Positions 1 through 5,190 of a DNA stretch of 5,190 nucleotides are shown here, one piece after another (positions within the stretch are counted from its first letter, which is position 1; each line of letters opens with the position of its first letter). The stretch is from the NCBI GenBank assembly GCA_021827225.1, contig JAKAXG010000375.1, forward strand, positions 1 through 5,190, in the 5' to 3' direction. This stretch comes from Actinomycetes bacterium (lineage in GTDB: Bacteria > Actinomycetota > Acidimicrobiia > Acidimicrobiales > Palsa-688). The position numbers were made by a program, and so were the translations under genes. Under the pieces are notes generated by a model, which searched no databases, had not been told where the DNA came from, and saw nothing but the letters and a program-made list of their open reading frames with translations.

Positions 1-1829
1 GATCTGGTGGTCAGGCAGCGGACAACGGCCCCGGCGTCGGCCGCCGGAGGCCACCGCCGGTGCACATCGGCCATCTGCTGCGCCCTGACCGGGTCAGGGT
101 GGCTGCCGGCGACGTGGCGCGGCGCCGCCCCCCCGGCATCCCCGGCCGGCGCCGCGAACGCGTCGCACCAGCCGCCGAACCAGTTGGCGACCGCCGCGAC
201 CACCACCTGCAGGCGGGCGTCGAGGTTGGGGACCGGGGCGGCGTCGATGGCGGCGCCCACCGCCACCACCAGCTGCTCGCGCTCCCGGTGTCTCTCGTCC
301 CGGCTGGCCGCGCCGGTCCGCTCGAGGGCCTCCGCCGCCAGCCGGCACAGCCCGCCGAGAAGGCGCAGGTCCGCGGGGGTGAAGTCGCGGCTGTGGGTGA
401 AGGTGACGTTGAGGGCCCCCGACGCCGGCTGCCCGGCGCCGGCCAGGGGTACGCACACGAAGCTGAGGTCGCTCAGGACGGGCGCGTCGCGTAGCAGCGG
501 GTAGCGCAGCTCCAGCTCCGACGGGGTGCGCACGGCGATGGGCCGGCCGGTGCGGATGGCCTCGCTGGCCGGCAGGTCGTCGGCCAGCGAGGAGTAGCGC
601 CAGTGGTCGGCCACCGCGGCGCCCATGCCGATGGAGTCCACCACCTCCACCGTGTCGCTGTCGGCGACGCGCATGCTGAGCGAGGCGGAGCTGGCGCCGA
701 GCGACTCGACCGCCTCGGCGAGGAGCAGCTCGATCACCGTGCGGGCGTCCGCCGCCCGGCCCAGCTCGCCGGCGACGCGTTCGATCTCCTCGCCGGCCCG
801 CGGGGACAGGGGTGTCGCGCCGCCCGCCGGCGGCTCGTCCTCGGAGGCGACGGTGGAAAAAGGTGAGGGCTGCGGCGGCTGCCCGCCCACCTGCCGCTCC
901 ACCTCCTCGGCGTACCAGGCCCGGAAGGCCCGTAGCTCCTGCGAGGGGGCGAGCGCCAGAAGGTCGCCGCGCTCGCAGTACCGGGCCACCTCGTCGAGCA
1001 GCCGGTTCAGCCGGTGGAGGGAGGCCGCCGCCCCGGGGGGCAGGAGCAGGTCCACGTCGAGCAGCCGGTCGCCCCGCTGCAGCGCCAGGCGCAGGGCGTC
1101 CTGACCGGACCGGCGCAGCTCCGGATAGCGGTCCACGATCTCGGTGGCGGCCGTCACCAGCCCGGCGGCCGGGGGCGGGACGCCCCCGGCCAGGTCCATC
1201 ATCTGGAACTCCCGCAGGAGGGTCTCGAGGTTCATCGCCGACTCGAGGGCCAGCCGGACCGGCACCGCCACCAGCCGGGCCGGCTGGCTCGGGCGCGACC
1301 GGCGGGCGCTCCCCCCGACCGGGCGGACCGCCGGCGGCCGGCTCGGCGGGGGTGCCACCGCCGGGGAGGGGGAGGGCCGCAGGTCCGCCCACACCACCTT
1401 CCCCTCTCCCGAGGCCAGCGGCGAGGAGCCCCACGACGAGGTCAGGCGCTCCACCAGCTGCAGGCCCCGGCCGGTGGTGGCCCCCGTGTTCAACAGCTCC
1501 TCGAGGGCGTCGAGGTCGGCGTCACCGCTCAGGAGGGACGGGCCGGCGTCGGGCGGCGGGGCCACGACCGGCGGGCGGACGGGAGCCGGTGACCCGTCGC
1601 GGACCTCGACCCGGAGCCCGTCGGCCAGCCGCTCCACGGTCACCTCGAGATCGGTGCGGGCGTGCAGGACGGCGTTGGTGACCAGCTCCGAGACGACCAG
1701 CGCCAGGTCGGCCGACAGGTCCGCCAGACCCCAGGAGTCAGCCAGCTCGGAGGCCAGCCGGCGAGCGGCTGACGCGCTCTCCGGAGACGGCGTCAGCAGC
1801 AGGCGGCGTGAGTGCTCGTCCGCGCCCAC
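1..1829 (-). CDS. Partial signalling protein: anti-sigma-type HATPase + helical middle region + two GAF-like domains (3' end missing)
   Basis: 609 codons are visible from a GTG at 1829, without a stop, so the gene continues past the left edge. Residues about 12-150 form an RsbW/SpoIIAB-like ATPase: N-box SELVTNAVLHA (48-57), a VRDGSPAP segment (76-83) and the glycine box TTGRGLQLVERL (118-129). The ATP lid between them is long and proline-rich (about 84-117). A proline/arginine linker (151-184) leads to a helical region (185-318) containing ALESAMNLETLLREF, then GAF-like domain 1 (about 350-505) and the start of a second (about 515 on, with AGSHPDPVRAQQMADVHRRW). In actinobacteria this order normally ends in a SpoIIE/PP2C phosphatase acting in partner-switching control of sigma factors; that domain is inferred, not seen. 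It would be cytoplasmic, as no membrane segment is present. The GTG at 1829 is preferred because the ATPase fold begins shortly after; GTG at 1862 is an alternative. Neither has a strong Shine-Dalgarno. Confidence 0.82.
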   Translation of the reverse strand, partial: MGADEHSRRLLLTPSPESASAARRLASELADSWGLADLSADLALVVSELVTNAVLHARTDLEVTVERLADGLRVEVRDGSPAPVRPPVVAPPPDAGPSLLSGDADLDALEELLNTGATTGRGLQLVERLTSSWGSSPLASGEGKVVWADLRPSPSPAVAPPPSRPPAVRPVGGSARRSRPSQPARLVAVPVRLALESAMNLETLLREFQMMDLAGGVPPPAAGLVTAATEIVDRYPELRRSGQDALRLALQRGDRLLDVDLLLPPGAAASLHRLNRLLDEVARYCERGDLLALAPSQELRAFRAWYAEEVERQVGGQPPQPSPFSTVASEDEPPAGGATPLSPRAGEEIERVAGELGRAADARTVIELLLAEAVESLGASSASLSMRVADSDTVEVVDSIGMGAAVADHWRYSSLADDLPASEAIRTGRPIAVRTPSELELRYPLLRDAPVLSDLSFVCVPLAGAGQPASGALNVTFTHSRDFTPADLRLLGGLCRLAAEALERTGAASRDERHREREQLVVAVGAAIDAAPVPNLDARLQVVVAAVANWFGGWCDAFAAPAGDAGGAAPRHVAGSHPDPVRAQQMADVHRRWPPAADAGAVVRCLTTR

Positions 1830-1907
1830 GGCGTCACCATAGACAACAGCGGCGATATACACATCGGAGCGGGTATCACCGCGGTGCCCGGCAAGGAGGA
1901 CGAACGT
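1830..1907. promoter_or_regulatory. Divergent intergenic control region between the HATPase/GAF gene and the oxidoreductase gene
   Basis: This 78-base gap separates the two divergent starts. Its core, about 1839-1876, is clearly richer in A+T than the flanking coding DNA (patches CATAGACAACA and GATATACACATC), as expected for promoters. A perfect 10-base palindrome, CACCGCGGTG, lies at 1877-1886, about 20 bases ahead of the TTG start, and could be an operator. I could not fit convincing -35 and -10 pairs on either strand, so promoter positions are not assigned. If the minus gene really starts at GTG 1862, the gap shrinks to 45 bases. Confidence 0.5.
1893..1900 (+). promoter_or_regulatory. Strong ribosome binding site that fixes the TTG start at 1908
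   Basis: AAGGAGGA is a near-perfect match to the anti-Shine-Dalgarno sequence. It ends 7 bases before TTG 1908-1910, an ideal distance. Translation from there begins MRAALYETTG, which is how quinone-oxidoreductase-like proteins usually begin. The upstream in-frame GTG at 1812 would add 32 residues unlike the family, would read through this ribosome site, and would overlap the divergent gene. Confidence 0.85.
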
Positions 1908-2873
1908 TTGCGAGCTGCCCTGTATGAGACGACCGGAACGGCCCGCGCCGTGCTGCGCGTGGACGACACCGACCGGCCGGAGCCGGGTCCCGGCCAGGTC
2001 CGGGTCAAGGTCTCGCTGTCGGGTGTCAACCCCACCGACGTCAAGTCCCGGGCCGGGCTGACGCCACGTCCCATCGACGGCTTCCAGGTGCCCCATCAGG
2101 ACGGCACCGGCGTCATCGACGCCGTCGGTGACGGGGTGGCGCCGGAGCGGATCGGCGAGCGGGTGTGGTTGTGGATGGCTGCGGTGGGCAAGTGGGGCAC
2201 GGCGGCGGAATGGAGCGTGGTCCCCGCCGAGCAGGCGGTCCGGCTGCCCGACCCGGCTTCCGACGGGCTGGGTGCCTGCCTGGGCGTGCCGGCCATGACC
2301 GCCCACCGCTGCCTGTTCGCCGACGGCCCCCTCGACGGGGCGGCCGTGCTCGTCGCCGGCGGGGCCGGGGCGGTCGGGCACTTCGCCATCCAGCTGGCCC
2401 GCCGGGCCGGGGCCCGGGTGGCCACCACCGTGAGCAGCCCGGAGAAGGCGGAGCTGGCCCGGGCGGCCGGCGCCGACCTGGTCGTCAACTACCGCGACGC
2501 CGACGCGCTGTCCCGGCTGCGGGACTTCTCCGGGGTCATGGACCGCATCGTGGAGGTCAACCTGCCGGCCAACCTGGACCTGGACCTGGCCCTGTCAGGA
2601 CCGTCCACCACCGTGGTCACCTACGCGGCCACCGCCGACGACCCGACCCTCCCGGTGCGCAGGTGCATGTCCGCCAACGTGACCCTGCGCTTCATCCTCC
2701 TCTACGGGGTGCCCCGCCCGGCCCTGCTCACCGCCGCCCGGGACGTGACGGCGGCGGTGGCCGCCGGCGATCTGACGGAGCTACCGCTCCGCTTCTTCCC
2801 CCTCCGCGACGTGGTGGCCGCCCACGAGGCGGTGGAGGCCGGCGCCGTCGGCAAGGTGGTCGTCGAGCCCTGA
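1908..2873 (+). CDS. NADPH:quinone oxidoreductase-like zinc-independent MDR enzyme
   Basis: This is a 321-residue cytoplasmic oxidoreductase of the medium-chain dehydrogenase/reductase superfamily, a usual length for the quinone-reductase branch. The N-terminal GroES-like catalytic domain contains SGVNPTDVKSRAG (38-50) and PHQDGTGVIDAVGDGV (62-77). The Rossmann domain starts at about 146 with VLVAGGAGAVGHFAIQLAR (147-165), whose AGGAGAVG is the dinucleotide-binding glycine motif of this branch. SSPEK (176-180) after the second strand sits where related enzymes hold the NADPH phosphate. The C-terminus, AVGKVVVEP, is typical. The structural-zinc cysteine cluster and the catalytic-zinc GHE motif of alcohol dehydrogenases are absent, so it should be metal-free. 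The natural substrate (quinone, enone or another activated carbonyl) cannot be read from sequence. TTG start as argued at 1893-1900. It is divergent from the HATPase/GAF gene and convergent with the SDR gene. Confidence 0.92.
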   Translation: MRAALYETTGTARAVLRVDDTDRPEPGPGQVRVKVSLSGVNPTDVKSRAGLTPRPIDGFQVPHQDGTGVIDAVGDGVAPERIGERVWLWMAAVGKWGTAAEWSVVPAEQAVRLPDPASDGLGACLGVPAMTAHRCLFADGPLDGAAVLVAGGAGAVGHFAIQLARRAGARVATTVSSPEKAELARAAGADLVVNYRDADALSRLRDFSGVMDRIVEVNLPANLDLDLALSGPSTTVVTYAATADDPTLPVRRCMSANVTLRFILLYGVPRPALLTAARDVTAAVAAGDLTELPLRFFPLRDVVAAHEAVEAGAVGKVVVEP

Positions 2874-2882
2874 GCGGCTCAG
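2870..2882. repeat. Short inverted repeat joining two convergent stop codons
   Basis: CTGAGC-G-GCTCAG is a perfect 6-base inverted repeat around one central base. The plus-strand TGA (2871-2873) and the minus-strand stop (TCA on plus, 2879-2881) are mirror parts of it. Only 5 bases separate the two stops. As RNA it could form only a small stem, because a loop needs at least three bases, and no T-tract follows. It may be a minimal shared transcription end or chance. Confidence 0.35.
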
Positions 2883-3625
2883 CGCCCGGGGCGCAGCCCC
2901 CCGTCGAGCAGGACGATCTGGCCGGTCAGGTAGCCGTTGCGGAGCATGGCCAGGGCCAGGTCGGCCACCTCCTCCGGGGTCCCGTACCGGCCCACGGGTA
3001 GGGGCGGCTCCCCCGGCGGGGTGGGCAGCATGGCCGTGCGCTCGATGAGCGCCGGGGCGATGGCGTTGACCGTCACCCCCCGGCCGGCGAAGCGCGACGC
3101 CAGCCAGCCGACCAGGCCGTGCAGCGCCGCCTTGGACGACGCGTAGTGGGGGCCGACCACGCCGCCGGTGACGGCCGCCACCGAGGAGGTGAAGAGGATG
3201 CGGCCGAAACCCCGGCCGGCCATCTGCGGGGCCAGCCGCTGGGCCAGGAGGAAGGGGGCGTCCACGTTGACCGCGTAGGTGCGCCGCCACAGGTCGGCGT
3301 CGATCTCGTCCAGGCCGGCCCGCCGACCCAGGCCGGCGTTGGGCAGCAGCAGGTCCACCGGGCCCAGCCGCTCCTCCACCCGGTCCAGGGCCTCCAAGGC
3401 GGTGGCCGGCTCGGTCAGGTCGGCGGAGAAGGTGACGGCGTCGCCGCCGCCGGCGGCGACCCGGTCCCGGAGGGCCTCGGCCCGGTCGCGGCCGTGGCCG
3501 TAGCCGATGGCCACCCGGGCCCCGGCCCCGGCCAGGGCCTCCACCAGAGCGGCGCCGATGCCGCCCGATCCGCCGGTGACCATGGCCACCCGGCCCGTCA
3601 GCGGCTGCGAAGTGCTGTCCGACAT
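2879..3625 (-). CDS. Short-chain dehydrogenase/reductase, FabG-like
   Basis: This is a 248-residue cytoplasmic NAD(P)-dependent oxidoreductase of the classical SDR family, at the usual length of about 250. It shows the cofactor glycine motif TGGSGGIG (17-24), an acidic residue in SADL (67-70), NAG at 96-98 (the usual NNAG with Pro in place of the first Asn), and the catalytic tetrad Asn120, Ser148, Tyr161 and Lys165 (YASSK, 161-165). The C-terminal TGQIVLLDGGL (234-244) is the standard end of FabG-like enzymes. The ATG at 3625 is chosen because it puts the glycine motif at residue 17; the frame stays open upstream to 3742, but the added residues are Arg/Gly/Pro-rich and unlike the family. No strong Shine-Dalgarno precedes it (GGTGGC directly before the ATG). 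The substrate is unknown; a 3-oxoacyl thioester or another ketone is possible. Tail to tail with the quinone-oxidoreductase-like gene. Confidence 0.93.
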   Translation of the reverse strand: MSDSTSQPLTGRVAMVTGGSGGIGAALVEALAGAGARVAIGYGHGRDRAEALRDRVAAGGGDAVTFSADLTEPATALEALDRVEERLGPVDLLLPNAGLGRRAGLDEIDADLWRRTYAVNVDAPFLLAQRLAPQMAGRGFGRILFTSSVAAVTGGVVGPHYASSKAALHGLVGWLASRFAGRGVTVNAIAPALIERTAMLPTPPGEPPLPVGRYGTPEEVADLALAMLRNGYLTGQIVLLDGGLRPGR

Positions 3626-3741
3626 GCCACCGGGGCTACCCAGCCGGGAACGGGCTGACCCGCTCTGACCGGCCGGCCGGCCGTACCGGGGCCGGGAGCC
3701 GTTTCCGCCGGTAATTCGGCGGCGCAAAGGGAATATCCACA

Positions 3742-3786
3742 AGTGACACCGGGCGGCCCCCCGATCACCGCCTGAGGCATGTCACT
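3742..3786. repeat. Spaced 7-base inverted repeat in the leader of the membrane protein gene
   Basis: AGTGACA (3742-3748) and TGTCACT (3780-3786) are perfect inverted copies separated by 31 bases. Inside, GGCGG (3752-3756) can pair with CCGCC (3768-3772), so the whole stretch could fold as one nested hairpin in the plus transcript, or the outer copies could be paired protein-binding half-sites. It overlaps the edge of the A+T-rich promoter candidate. Confidence 0.35.
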
Positions 3787-3810
3787 GCCCGTGCCTGCTT
3801 CGGCGCGGGC
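3787..3810 (+). promoter_or_regulatory. Stable hairpin immediately upstream of the membrane protein start
   Basis: GCCCG-T-GCC (3787-3795) pairs with GGC-G-CGGGC (3802-3810) around the 6-base loop TGCTTC, giving eight Watson-Crick pairs and one G-U pair. It ends 8 bases before ATG 3819, where a Shine-Dalgarno would normally sit, and no such site is visible. It may limit translation from that ATG or mean that the real start is the TTG at 3840. It lacks a following T-tract, so it is not a standard terminator. Confidence 0.45.
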
Positions 3811-3818
3811 GCGAACGG

Positions 3819-4967
3819 ATGATCCCCCAGGATGACCAGTTGCTGAGACGATTCAGAAAAGCCATCACCCCACTGGGCGCCGGCGTGGCGGCCGCCGTGG
3901 TCGGCGCGCTGCTCATGGCGGCGGCCGGGGCCATGGCCGGCCGCCTGCCGTGGGCCACCAACTCGGTCCTGATCGGCGCCGGCCTGGGCGCCGCGGTGTT
4001 CGCCGCGGCCGTCGTCGCCATGGTGTGGAAGCGCCGGTTCCGCCGGCTGGTCGCCCTGGTGGCGGCGGCTGCGGCGGCCGCCGCCGCGGTGGCCGGCATC
4101 GGCGCCAGGGACGTGACGGCCATGGCCGCCGGCGTCCAGGTCAGTTGCGCCGCCGGCCTGGGCCGCTGCGTCCCCACGGGCCGGTCCACCATGCCGCTGC
4201 TGTTGAACGACGGGCCGGTGCAGACCCACCCGGTGATCCGGGTGATCACCTGGGGGATCACGGACCGGGAGCGGGCCATCGTGCTCAAGACCGAACGCGC
4301 CGCCCCGGCGCTCGGCCAACCCCTGCTGCGGTCCGCTTACGGCGTCCAGCCGGCCACCGACGGGGGGTTCTGGACGGCGCCGGGCGATCCCCAGCAGTGG
4401 CTGCGCAGCCGCCACCAGGCCGCCCTTTCTCCCCTTGACCTGTCCCGGCTGATACAGCAGGCCGGCAAAGCCGAGCACTGGCCGGACACCCCCGACACCC
4501 AGTACTGGCTGGCCACCGGGCTCACCGCCGCCCAGATGGGGCTGGGGCCCAACGCCTGCGCCGACCACGTGCACGTCCCCGGCGTGAGGGGTTCGGTCAA
4601 CCGGTTGCCGTTCGGCAGCTGCACCCTGCCCGCCGGTCGCCCCGATCCGCCCCAACAGGTCAGCTGCCGGCCGGTGGCCGTGGTACGCCCGGCCATGCAC
4701 GCCCCCTCCACCATCGAGGCCGGCATCGAGACCTTCATCGGCCACGAGTTCGCCGAGGCGGCCACCGACCCGTCGAAGGGCTGGGCTCTCCTGGTGGCGT
4801 CACGCTGCCACGGAGACGCCCTGCTGGAGATCGCCGACGTGTGCGAGCCGGACGGCAGCTTCATATCCGCCCCGGCCTGGGACACGCCGGCGGGATGGCA
4901 GCCGTCGCTGCTGGAGCCGGCCAGGGACGGCCGGCCGGCCCGCTGCGTGGACCCGGCCCGTCCCTGA
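3819..4967 (+). CDS. Membrane-anchored extracytoplasmic protein with EXORDIUM/PHI-1-like HExxE and EIAD.C signature
   Basis: 382 residues from ATG 3819. Three hydrophobic segments (about 16-40, 48-70, 77-95) are separated by basic stretches RRFRK (10-14) and KRRFRR (71-76). By the positive-inside rule the N-terminus is cytoplasmic and residues from about 97 on lie outside. The third helix has nine alanines in a row (82-90). The outer domain starts like bacterial EXORDIUM/PHI-1-like proteins (LLLNDGPVQTHPVIRVITWG, 127-146) and near its end has IGHEFAEAATDPSKGW (307-322), then EIADVC (337-342). Such HE..E plus E-I-x-D-x-C patterns suggest a zincin-like metal site, but activity is unproven. Eight cysteines (110, 117, 247, 268, 283, 330, 342, 376) are all in the outer domain, which fits disulfides. 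ATG 3819 has no ribosome site; TTG 3840, seven bases after AGGA (3829-3832), is a good alternative and gives 375 residues. The cellular role is unknown. Confidence 0.8.
   Translation: MIPQDDQLLRRFRKAITPLGAGVAAAVVGALLMAAAGAMAGRLPWATNSVLIGAGLGAAVFAAAVVAMVWKRRFRRLVALVAAAAAAAAAVAGIGARDVTAMAAGVQVSCAAGLGRCVPTGRSTMPLLLNDGPVQTHPVIRVITWGITDRERAIVLKTERAAPALGQPLLRSAYGVQPATDGGFWTAPGDPQQWLRSRHQAALSPLDLSRLIQQAGKAEHWPDTPDTQYWLATGLTAAQMGLGPNACADHVHVPGVRGSVNRLPFGSCTLPAGRPDPPQQVSCRPVAVVRPAMHAPSTIEAGIETFIGHEFAEAATDPSKGWALLVASRCHGDALLEIADVCEPDGSFISAPAWDTPAGWQPSLLEPARDGRPARCVDPARP
4922..4966. terminator. Long inverted repeat at the end of the membrane protein gene, possible bidirectional terminator
   Basis: CAGGGACGG (4922-4930) and CCGTCCCTG (4958-4966) are perfect 9-base inverted copies. 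The stem can continue with CCGG (4931-4934) pairing with CCGG (4953-4956) across a one-base bulge (C4957), for about 13 pairs around an 18-base loop. The right arm includes the first two bases of the TGA stop (4965-4967), and the convergent gene's stop is 19 bases further on. There is no T-tract, so it would be a T-less terminator or simply structured mRNA end. Confidence 0.4.
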
Positions 4968-4985
4968 CCCCGGGCCGCCCGCCGC

Positions 4986-5190
4986 TCAGATACCGACGAT
5001 CGAGGGGAGGAGGTAGAGGCCGAAGCCCATGACCACCAGGCACAGCCCGGTCACCGCCACCCGGTAGGCGCCGCGCATCCGGTGCTCGGCCGGCAGCGCC
5101 CGGGCCTCGAGCAGGAGCAGGAAGCCCAGCACCACCGGCAGCAGCAGGGCGTTCATGACCTCCACGTCTACCGCCAGGCCCACCAGGTCG
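4986..5190 (-). CDS. C-terminal fragment of a membrane transporter, probably NRAMP-type divalent metal transporter
   Basis: Only the last 68 codons or so are in the window; the 5' end lies beyond the right edge and the stop is at 4986-4988. The fragment contains two hydrophobic segments: VMNALLLPVVLGFLLLL, followed by a charged loop (EARALPAEHRMRGAYR), then VAVTGLCLVVMGFGLYLL and the final SIVGI. A helix with the pattern V-x-N-x-x-LLP, then a short polar loop and a last helix, resembles the C-terminus of actinobacterial NRAMP-family Mn/Fe transporters. The metal-binding helices of the family are in the missing part, so the assignment rests on this pattern alone; another multi-helix transporter is possible. 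A GTG at 5183 is in frame, but the frame is open to the edge and starting there would give an implausibly short protein. Confidence 0.6.
   Translation of the reverse strand, partial: DLVGLAVDVEVMNALLLPVVLGFLLLLEARALPAEHRMRGAYRVAVTGLCLVVMGFGLYLLPSIVGI

Larger units (their letters stand above)
3626..3818. promoter_or_regulatory. Divergent intergenic region between the SDR gene and the membrane protein gene
   Basis: These 193 bases hold no convincing gene. The SDR-proximal part (3626-3710) is very G+C-rich, with a CCGG tandem run (about 3665-3680) and a small CAGCC/GGCTG stem (3641-3645 with 3653-3657). The middle (3711-3748) is the most A+T-rich stretch here, including GTAATTC and GGGAATATCCACAAG, and is the best place for the two divergent promoters, although no clear -35/-10 pair can be named. 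The part next to the plus gene carries two inverted repeats, listed separately. Confidence 0.5.

Noticed and set aside
94..1434. A 446-codon open frame on the minus strand, offset from the HATPase/GAF gene.
   Set aside because: Its product is almost only Gly, Arg, Pro and Ala with no domain, while the other minus frame over the same bases gives clear ATPase and GAF motifs. It is a G+C-driven shadow.
60..1842. Several long plus-strand open frames across the first gene.
   Set aside because: Arg/Ser/Ala/Pro-rich products without motifs, lying antisense to a recognisable gene.
1871..1876. GGGTAT, which matches the -10 of general-stress (SigB-type) promoters and would suit a partner-switching regulator next door.
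   Set aside because: No GTTT-like -35 lies 12-16 bases upstream, so the match is unsupported.
1830..2597. The minus reading frame of the first gene stays open through the divergent oxidoreductase gene up to a stop at 2595-2597, so a far longer N-terminus is formally possible.
   Set aside because: That stretch is the exact codon complement of a well-supported gene with its own ribosome site, and the ATPase domain begins naturally just after GTG 1829.
3626..3742. A 39-residue N-terminal extension of the SDR from the upstream ATG at 3742.
   Set aside because: Residues are Arg/Gly/Ser/Pro-rich, the family starts near the glycine motif, and the extension would cover the A+T-rich promoter candidate.
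3765..4745. A 326-codon minus-strand frame opposite the membrane protein gene.
   Set aside because: Gly/Arg/His/Pro-rich without motifs; the plus frame has coherent helices, cysteines and the HE..E signature.
4986..5183. A complete 65-residue two-helix membrane protein starting at GTG 5183.
   Set aside because: The frame is open to the window edge, no ribosome site can be seen, and the pattern fits the end of a larger transporter.

Overview
The window is very G+C-rich, roughly three quarters by eye. It uses GTG and TTG starts and strongly G/C-biased third codon positions. This, together with an N-terminal anti-sigma-type ATPase fused to GAF-like domains, points to a high-GC actinomycetote (Actinomycetota); I cannot place it more finely from the sequence. 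Nothing in it looks like a mobile element, CRISPR array, RNA gene or phage region.

Layout: five protein genes on strictly alternating strands (-, +, -, +, -), so every neighbouring pair is divergent or convergent and no two form an operon. (1) 1-1829, minus: the 5' 609 codons of a large signalling protein with an RsbW/SpoIIAB-type ATPase domain, a helical middle region and two GAF-like regions. It runs off the left edge and in this family would usually end in a SpoIIE/PP2C phosphatase, which is not visible here. (2) 1908-2873, plus: a zinc-independent quinone-oxidoreductase-like MDR enzyme, read from a TTG codon behind a strong Shine-Dalgarno. (3) 2879-3625, minus: a classical short-chain dehydrogenase/reductase with a complete active site, convergent with gene 2 and only 5 bases from it. 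(4) 3819-4967, plus: a membrane-anchored extracytoplasmic protein with three N-terminal helices, eight cysteines and a HE..E / EIAD.C signature like bacterial EXORDIUM/PHI-1-like proteins. (5) 4986-5190, minus: the C-terminal end of a membrane transporter resembling NRAMP-type divalent metal transporters, cut by the right edge.

The two divergent intergenic spaces (1830-1907 and 3626-3818) hold the only relatively A+T-rich patches and several inverted repeats, and are the likely control regions. The two convergent junctions (2870-2882 and 4922-4966) each carry an inverted repeat overlapping a stop codon. I see no shared pathway for the five genes beyond two independent NAD(P)H-type oxidoreductases lying tail to tail. 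The most unusual gene is number 4; nothing here amounts to a clear new multi-gene system.
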